Origin: JAHWKI01 sp035513575
GTDB lineage: Bacteria; Gemmatimonadota; Gemmatimonadetes; Longimicrobiales; RSA9
Direction: 5' to 3'
Length of the DNA: 64,000 bases
Assembly (NCBI GenBank): GCA_035513575.1
Contig: DATKBW010000157.1
Location: 48,214 to 112,213, forward strand
Below the pieces are notes generated by a model that worked only from the letters and a program-made list of their open reading frames with translations, made no database searches and was not told the DNA's origin. Of the stretch, positions 59,133 through 64,000 are shown piece by piece. A program made the translations under genes and the position numbers. The first letter of the stretch is position 1; each line of letters opens with the position of its first letter.

Positions 59133-60407
59133 ATGAAGTTTCAGAGTCTGCCGGGCTTCCGCGATTTCTTCCCTGCCGACCACGCGGCGTGGCGGCACAT
59201 CCAGCTGGCCTGGCGGCTCACCGCCCAGCGGTACGCGTTCGAGGAATACGACGGCCCGCCCCTGGAGTCCCTGGAGCTCTACGTCGAGAAGAGCGGGGAC
59301 GAGATCGTCGAGCAGCTGTACGCGTTCGAGGACAAGGGCGGGAGACAGGTCGCGCTCCGGCCGGAAATGACCCCTACGCTGGCGCGCATGGTGGGCGAGC
59401 ACGGCCGCTCCCTCCCGAAGCCCATCCGCTGGTTCAGCATGCCGCAGCTCTTCCGGTACGAGCGGACGCAGCGCGGGCGTCTCCGGGAACACTTCCAGTG
59501 GAACGTCGACATCATCGGCGAAGAGGACATCGCGGCGGACGCGGAGGTCCTGGCGGTCGCGCTGGATGGCCTCTCCGCGCTGGGACTCGGGACCGAGGAC
59601 ATCGTGGCGCGGGTGAACGACCGACGGCTGCTGGAGGCGCTGCTGCTGCGGGCGGGCGTGGCGCGGGAGTCGCTGGGCGGCGCGTACGCGGCCATCGACA
59701 AGATGAGCCGGGAGGGCGCGGACCGGACCCGCGACCGGCTGCGGCAGGACGCCGGGCTGGATGGGCCCGTGGTCGAGCGCGTGCTGGCGCTGTTCGAGCA
59801 CGACCTCGCGGGGCTGAGGGCCGCGCACGCGGAGGACCCCGCCGTCGCGGCGGAGCTGGACCGGCTCGAGCGGTATTTCACCCTGCTCGACGAGATGGGC
59901 TGGAGCGCGCACGTCCAGTTCGATCCGCGGATCGTCCGCGGGCTCGCCTACTATACCGGAACGGTATTCGAGATCTTCGACCGCAGGGGTGAGCTGCGGG
60001 CGATCTGCGGGGGCGGCCGCTACGATGACCTGCTCTCGGCGGTGAGCGACCTGCGGCTGCCGGCGGTGGGGTTCGGGATGGGGGATGTCGTTCTGGGCGA
60101 GCTGCTGCGGGAGCGTCAGCTGCTGCCGACGGCGCCGCCGGGACCGGACTACTGCATCATCACCATCACCGAGGGCGAGCGGCCGCTGATGCGTCGGATC
60201 GCCGGGTCGCTCCGGCGGCGCGGGCACTCGGTCTCCTACACGCTCCGGCAGGTCGCCGTGGGGAAGCAGTTCAAGGACGGGAACGCCCGGGGCGCCCGCG
60301 AGGCCATCGTGCTGGGGCCTGACGAGGTGGCGGCCGGGGTCGCGGTGGTACGGGGGATGGACACGGGGGCGGAGCGGCGCATGGGGCTCGCCGAGCTGGC
60401 CCCTTGA
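59133..60407 (+). CDS. hisS: Histidyl-tRNA synthetase
   Basis: The 424-residue class II enzyme has LPGFRDFFPADHAAWRH, motif 2 RYERTQRGRLREHFQWNVD, the histidine-A motif YTGTVFEIFD and GGGRYDDLL. A C-terminal anticodon-binding domain follows. It charges tRNA-His. TTGA overlap with the next small gene. Confidence 0.96.
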   Translation: MKFQSLPGFRDFFPADHAAWRHIQLAWRLTAQRYAFEEYDGPPLESLELYVEKSGDEIVEQLYAFEDKGGRQVALRPEMTPTLARMVGEHGRSLPKPIRWFSMPQLFRYERTQRGRLREHFQWNVDIIGEEDIAADAEVLAVALDGLSALGLGTEDIVARVNDRRLLEALLLRAGVARESLGGAYAAIDKMSREGADRTRDRLRQDAGLDGPVVERVLALFEHDLAGLRAAHAEDPAVAAELDRLERYFTLLDEMGWSAHVQFDPRIVRGLAYYTGTVFEIFDRRGELRAICGGGRYDDLLSAVSDLRLPAVGFGMGDVVLGELLRERQLLPTAPPGPDYCIITITEGERPLMRRIAGSLRRRGHSVSYTLRQVAVGKQFKDGNARGAREAIVLGPDEVAAGVAVVRGMDTGAERRMGLAELAP

Positions 60408-60673
60408 CCGATCACCGGGACTTCGATGCGGAGCGGCGCCGGATCATCCGGCGGATCAGCCTACTCACCTGGGGGCTCTGGGGCGCGGCGCTGCTGCTGG
60501 CGGTCGGCGGAGGCGCGCTCCTCGCATGGATCTTTCGCGGCCTCGGCGGGCTCTCGTTCGGCGCGCTCTGGCTGCTCGCCGCCGTGATCCTCATCGCGGC
60601 GCCGGCGCTGGTGCACGTCGGGATGCGGCTGACAGGGCGCCGGAACGGCCGGCGCGGGGATGCGGAACGTTGA
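60404..60673 (+). CDS. Small two-helix membrane protein, unknown
   Basis: The 89-residue protein has a charged N-terminus (DFDAERRRIIRR) and two hydrophobic helices (about residues 23-43 and 52-74), and ends in a basic tail. No family is recognised. It starts in a TTGA overlap with hisS and is followed by proS after 18 bases. Confidence 0.6.
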   Translation: MTDHRDFDAERRRIIRRISLLTWGLWGAALLLAVGGGALLAWIFRGLGGLSFGALWLLAAVILIAAPALVHVGMRLTGRRNGRRGDAER

Positions 60674-60691
60674 GGGAGGGGCGGATCCGGA

Positions 60692-62194
60692 ATGGCGGAT
60701 GACAGGAAGCTGACGCCGCGGGCGGAAGATTTCTCCAACTGGTACAACGAGGTGGTGCTGCGGGCGGAGATGGCGGAGCACTCGCCCGTGCGGGGCAGCA
60801 TGGTGATCCGACCGTGGGGGTACGCGGTCTGGGAGAACATGCAGCGCGCCCTGGATGACAAGTTCAAGGCGACGGGGCACCAGAACGCCTACTTCCCCCT
60901 CTTCATTCCGCTGAGCTTCATCGCGCGCGAGGCGAAGCACGTGGCGGGGTTCGCGAAGGAGATGGCGCTCGTGACGCACACGCGCCTGATCGCGGACCCG
61001 GACGGCGGGGGGCTCATCCCGGACCCCGCGTCCAGGCTGGAGGAGCCGCTGGTGGTCCGGCCGACGTCCGAGACGATCATCTACGACGCGTACTCCCGCT
61101 GGGTGCAGAGCTACCGGGACCTGCCGATCCTGCTCAACCAGTGGGCGAACGTGGTGCGGTGGGAGATGCGGACCAGGCTGTTCCTGCGGACCTCGGAGTT
61201 CCTGTGGCAGGAGGGGCACACCGCCCACGCCACGCGGGAGGAGGCGGAGCAGGAGGCGCTGACGATCCTTGGCGTGTACCGGTCCTTCATGGAGGACTGG
61301 ATGGCGATGCCGGTGATCACGGGGGAGAAGAGCGAGAGCGAGCGGTTCCCCGGCGCGGACCGGACCTACGCGCTGGAAGCGCTGATGCAGGACAACCGGG
61401 CGCTCCAGGCGGGGACCAGCCACATGCTGGGGCAGAACTTCGCGAGGCAGTTCGACCTCAAGTTCCAGGCGGAGAGCGGGGATTGGGAGTACGCCTGGAA
61501 CACGTCGTGGGGGGTCTCCACGCGCCTGGTGGGCGGTCTCATCATGACCCACGGCGACGACGCCGGCGTCGTCCTCCCGCCGAAGCTCGCCCCGTACCAG
61601 GTGGTGGTCACGCCGATCTGGAAGAACGACGACCAGAAGACGCTGGTGCTGGAGAAGGCCGAGTTCGTCTCCAACACGCTCCGGGGGCAGGGCGTGCGCG
61701 TGCACGTGGACACGCGCGACAACATGTCGCCCGGAGCGAAGTTCTGGGACTGGGAGCGGAAGGGCGTGCCGCTGCGGGTGGAGATCGGGCCGAAGGACGT
61801 GGAAAAGCAGCAGCTCGTGCTGGCCGGGCGGGTGACTCGGGAGGGATCGGACCGGAAGGAGTTCCTGAGCGAGACCGCGGCGCTGGTGGCGATTCCGGAG
61901 CGGCTGGCGGACCTGCAACGGACGCTGCTCGAGAACGCCCGCCGCCGGCAGGCGGAGAACACCCATCGCGTCTCGGACTACGGCGAGTTCGGCCGGATGC
62001 TCGACCAGGAGGGCGGCTTCTTCTTCGCCGGCTGGTGCGGCTCCGCCGCCTGCGAGCAGAAGGTGAAGGAGCAGACCAAGGCGACGATCCGGCTCCTGCC
62101 GGGGGAGGAGTTCCGGTCGGAGACGCCGCCGGAGCGGTGTCTCGTGTGCGAGGGCGAGGCGGTGCATGAGGCCGTCTGGGCCCGGGCGTACTGA
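60692..62194 (+). CDS. proS: Prolyl-tRNA synthetase, archaeal/eukaryotic type
   Basis: The 500-residue class II enzyme lacks the editing insert of the long bacterial ProS and has the short architecture with the extra C-terminal domain (GWCGSAACEQKVKEQTKATIR). Motif 1 YAVWENMQRALDDKFKATGH, RPTSETIIYDAYSRWVQSYRDLP and RTSEFLWQEGHTAHAT are present. Type-3 ProRS is common in Gemmatimonadota, Thermus and others. It overlaps the extended lysA frame, but not the chosen lysA start. Confidence 0.95.
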   Translation: MADDRKLTPRAEDFSNWYNEVVLRAEMAEHSPVRGSMVIRPWGYAVWENMQRALDDKFKATGHQNAYFPLFIPLSFIAREAKHVAGFAKEMALVTHTRLIADPDGGGLIPDPASRLEEPLVVRPTSETIIYDAYSRWVQSYRDLPILLNQWANVVRWEMRTRLFLRTSEFLWQEGHTAHATREEAEQEALTILGVYRSFMEDWMAMPVITGEKSESERFPGADRTYALEALMQDNRALQAGTSHMLGQNFARQFDLKFQAESGDWEYAWNTSWGVSTRLVGGLIMTHGDDAGVVLPPKLAPYQVVVTPIWKNDDQKTLVLEKAEFVSNTLRGQGVRVHVDTRDNMSPGAKFWDWERKGVPLRVEIGPKDVEKQQLVLAGRVTREGSDRKEFLSETAALVAIPERLADLQRTLLENARRRQAENTHRVSDYGEFGRMLDQEGGFFFAGWCGSAACEQKVKEQTKATIRLLPGEEFRSETPPERCLVCEGEAVHEAVWARAY

Positions 62195-62201
62195 CGGGAC
62201 G

Positions 62202-63464
62202 GTGCCGGGGAACTTCGGGTACCGGGACGGGCGGCTCCACTGCGAGGGGGTCGCGCTGGAGGCGCTGGCGGCGGAGCACGGGACGCCGCTGTACGCGTAC
62301 AGCCGGCGCAGCATCGTCGAGCGGGTGCGGCGGCTGGATGCGGCGTTCGAGCCGCTGGACCGGCTGATCGCCTACAGCGTCAAGGCGAACGGCAACCTGT
62401 CGGTGCTGAGGCTCCTGGGGCGGGAGGGGTGCGGCGCCGACATCGTGAGCGGCGGCGAGCTGTACAGGGCGCTGAAAGCCGGGATCCCCGCGGACCGGAT
62501 CGTCTTCAGCGGCGTGGGGAAGACGGCGGCCGAGCTGGACGCGGGCCTGGCGGCGGGGATCCTCTGCTTCAACGTCGAGAGCGAGGGGGAGCTCCGGCTG
62601 CTCGCGGAACGGGGGCGTGCGGCGGGCCAGGCCGCACCGGTGGCGCTGCGCATCAACCCCGACATCGAGTCGCCGACCCCGCACGCGTACACCCGGACCG
62701 GTCACCGGGCGACGAAGTTCGGGATCGCGACGGAAGAGGCGCCGGGGCTGTACCGGGTGGCCGCGGATCTCGATGGGGTCGAGCCGGTGGGGATCGACGC
62801 GCACATCGGGAGCCAGATCCTGGAGCCGGAGCCCTATCGGGAGTCGCTGCTCCACCTCCTGGAGGTGGTGGACGACCTGCGGGGAGAGGGCATCGCGCTC
62901 CGCATGCTGGACCTGGGCGGCGGCTTCGGCGTGGCGTACGACGCGGAATCGGACCCGGCGCCCGAGCTCTTCGCCGAGCGGATCGTGCCGTACCTGGCCG
63001 CGAGCGGGCTCCGGCTCATCCTGGAGCCGGGCCGGTACGTGATCGGCCACGCCGGCGTGCTGCTCACGCGGGTGCTGTACGTGAAGCGGACGGGGAGCAA
63101 GATCTTCGTCATCACGGACGCGGGAATGAACGACCTGCTGCGCCCCAGCCACTACTCGAGCTACCACCGCGTGGAGCCGGCGCGTCGCGTGGAAGGGCGG
63201 GAAACCCGGCGGCTGGACGTGGTCGGGCCCATCTGCGAGTCGGGCGATTTCCTGGCGCTCGACCGCGACATGCCGCTGCCCGAGCCGGGCGAGCTCCTGG
63301 CGATCCACACCACGGGGGCGTACGGGTTTTCCATGGCCTCCACGTACAACGCCCGGCCACGCCCGGCGGAGGTGCTGGTGGAGGGGGACGGGGCCCGTCT
63401 GATCCGGCGCCGCGAAAACCATGACGACCTCGTGCGAGGGGAAGAGGACCTGCTGATCGAATGA
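62202..63464 (+). CDS. lysA: Diaminopimelate decarboxylase
   Basis: The 420-residue fold-III PLP enzyme has the cofactor Lys in IAYSVKANGN, GADIVSGGEL, HIGSQI, LDLGGGFGV and the active-site CESGDFLA. It makes L-lysine from meso-diaminopimelate. GTG 62202, 7 bases after the proS stop, was preferred to an overlapping start at 62166. ATGA overlap with guaA. Confidence 0.94.
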   Translation: MPGNFGYRDGRLHCEGVALEALAAEHGTPLYAYSRRSIVERVRRLDAAFEPLDRLIAYSVKANGNLSVLRLLGREGCGADIVSGGELYRALKAGIPADRIVFSGVGKTAAELDAGLAAGILCFNVESEGELRLLAERGRAAGQAAPVALRINPDIESPTPHAYTRTGHRATKFGIATEEAPGLYRVAADLDGVEPVGIDAHIGSQILEPEPYRESLLHLLEVVDDLRGEGIALRMLDLGGGFGVAYDAESDPAPELFAERIVPYLAASGLRLILEPGRYVIGHAGVLLTRVLYVKRTGSKIFVITDAGMNDLLRPSHYSSYHRVEPARRVEGRETRRLDVVGPICESGDFLALDRDMPLPEPGELLAIHTTGAYGFSMASTYNARPRPAEVLVEGDGARLIRRRENHDDLVRGEEDLLIE

Positions 63465-64000
63465 GCGCGACCGAGAACCGCATCCTGATCCTGGACTACG
63501 GCTCGCAGTTCACGCAGCTCATAGCGCGGCGCATCCGCGAGGAGCGAGTGTACTGCGAGATCCACCCGCCCACCACGACCACGGAAGAGATCCGGGCGTG
63601 GCAGCCCCGGGGGATCATCCTCTCCGGCGGCCCCGCGTCCGTCTACGATGAAGACGTCCCCGACGCGGATCCCGCCCTCCTGGAGCTTGGCGCTCCCGTC
63701 TTCGGGATCTGCTACGGGATGCAGCTCCTGGCCAGGCTGGATGGCGCCGAGGTCACGGGCGGCAAGCGGGAATACGGCCGCGCCGAGATGAACATCGTCG
63801 AGGCCGATGAGCTGTTCGACGGCTTCGAGCCCGGCGAGCGGATGACCGTCTGGATGAGCCATGGCGATCACGTGACGACGCCGCCCCCGGGCTACGAGGT
63901 CCTGGCCACCACACCGGCGCTGCCAGTGGCCGCGTTCCGGAATGCGGCGCGCCGCGTCTATGGCGTGCAGTTCCACCCCGAGGTGGCGCACACCCCCCGG
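63461..64000 (+). CDS. guaA: GMP synthase (glutamine-hydrolysing), N-terminal part
   Basis: The first 180 residues of GuaA are present; the window ends within the gene. They form the class I glutamine amidotransferase domain: ILILDYGSQFTQLIARRIRE, ILSGGPASVYDED, the nucleophile Cys in GICYGMQLLA, and the His-Glu pair in QFHPEVAHTP. It converts XMP to GMP. It starts in a 4-base overlap with lysA, an unusual partner. Confidence 0.95.
   Translation, partial: MSATENRILILDYGSQFTQLIARRIREERVYCEIHPPTTTTEEIRAWQPRGIILSGGPASVYDEDVPDADPALLELGAPVFGICYGMQLLARLDGAEVTGGKREYGRAEMNIVEADELFDGFEPGERMTVWMSHGDHVTTPPPGYEVLATTPALPVAAFRNAARRVYGVQFHPEVAHTPR

Noticed and set aside
1..64000. Mobile elements, prophage, secretion or defence systems
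   Set aside because: No transposase, integrase, toxin-antitoxin, restriction or Cas motifs were seen in any plausible coding frame; gene content and codon style are uniform.

Overview
This 64 kb window is a GC-rich, gene-dense piece of a bacterial chromosome made almost entirely of housekeeping genes. I found no tRNA, rRNA, IS element, prophage or CRISPR array. Many starts are GTG or TTG, and most neighbours in an operon overlap by 1-4 bases (GTGA, ATGA, TTGA). A GatCAB amidotransferase, an archaeal/eukaryote-type prolyl-tRNA synthetase, a DUF5700 metalloprotease, a GlmU-like sugar nucleotidyltransferase next to a ManC-like enzyme, a sigma-54 activator, and the order mreBCD-mrdA-rodA-accD-folC-hisS-proS-lysA-guaA together suggest Gemmatimonadota or a relative. 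This is inference from gene content; I could not run a phylogeny.

Layout. 1-3354: end of an unknown gene, a DUF5700 lipoprotein protease, a YifB/ComM-type AAA protein and a convergent lipoprotein. 3518-9003: larE with a short duplicated C-terminal module, thpR, an unknown membrane protein, an NtrC-type regulator, a small membrane protein and an aldehyde dehydrogenase. 9112-10850: signal peptidase I and a primary-type sigma factor. 11096-18832: rplM-rpsI, rpsB-tsf-pyrH-frr, then cdsA-dxr-rseP, with uppS missing from its usual place between frr and cdsA and only a short uppS-like scar left. 18841-22334 (minus strand): response regulator, manC, GlmU-like and WalJ-like genes. 22528-31220: lipoprotein, serS, histidine kinase, pcrA, gatCAB. 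31224-34768 (minus strand): EIIA-like, PII-like and cation/proton antiporter genes, then a YtxH protein and a zinc phospholipase C-like protein. 34947-38093: murA, a phasin-like protein, pgeF, a small Cys protein and an OsmC-family gene with an in-frame TGA. 38264-45847: rimP-nusA-ylxQ-infB-DUF503-rbfA-truB-ribF. 46002-51316: rpsO-pnp-M16 protease-ald-dut. 51476-64000: mreBCD, mrdA, rodA, accD, folC, hisS, a small membrane protein, proS, lysA and the start of guaA.

The genes serve translation (ribosomal proteins, initiation, elongation and recycling factors, tRNA charging), RNA processing, envelope synthesis (murA, mreBCD, mrdA, rodA, cdsA, dxr) and stress signalling (rseP, sigma-54 activator, two-component proteins). 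Where promoters can be read they follow one pattern, close to TTGNCN, then 17-18 bp, then TANNNT.

The most notable observations are: (1) an OsmC/Ohr-family gene whose peroxidatic-cysteine codon is TGA, followed by a hairpin that fits the bacterial SECIS consensus, so probably a selenoprotein; (2) a scar of uppS between frr and cdsA; (3) MurA with Asp in place of the fosfomycin-target Cys; (4) a free-standing duplicate of the LarE C-terminal module; (5) an intrinsic terminator inside the leader of rimP-nusA-infB; (6) divergent promoters sharing a perfect palindrome, one apparently giving a near-leaderless mRNA; (7) an EIIA/PII-like/antiporter operon.
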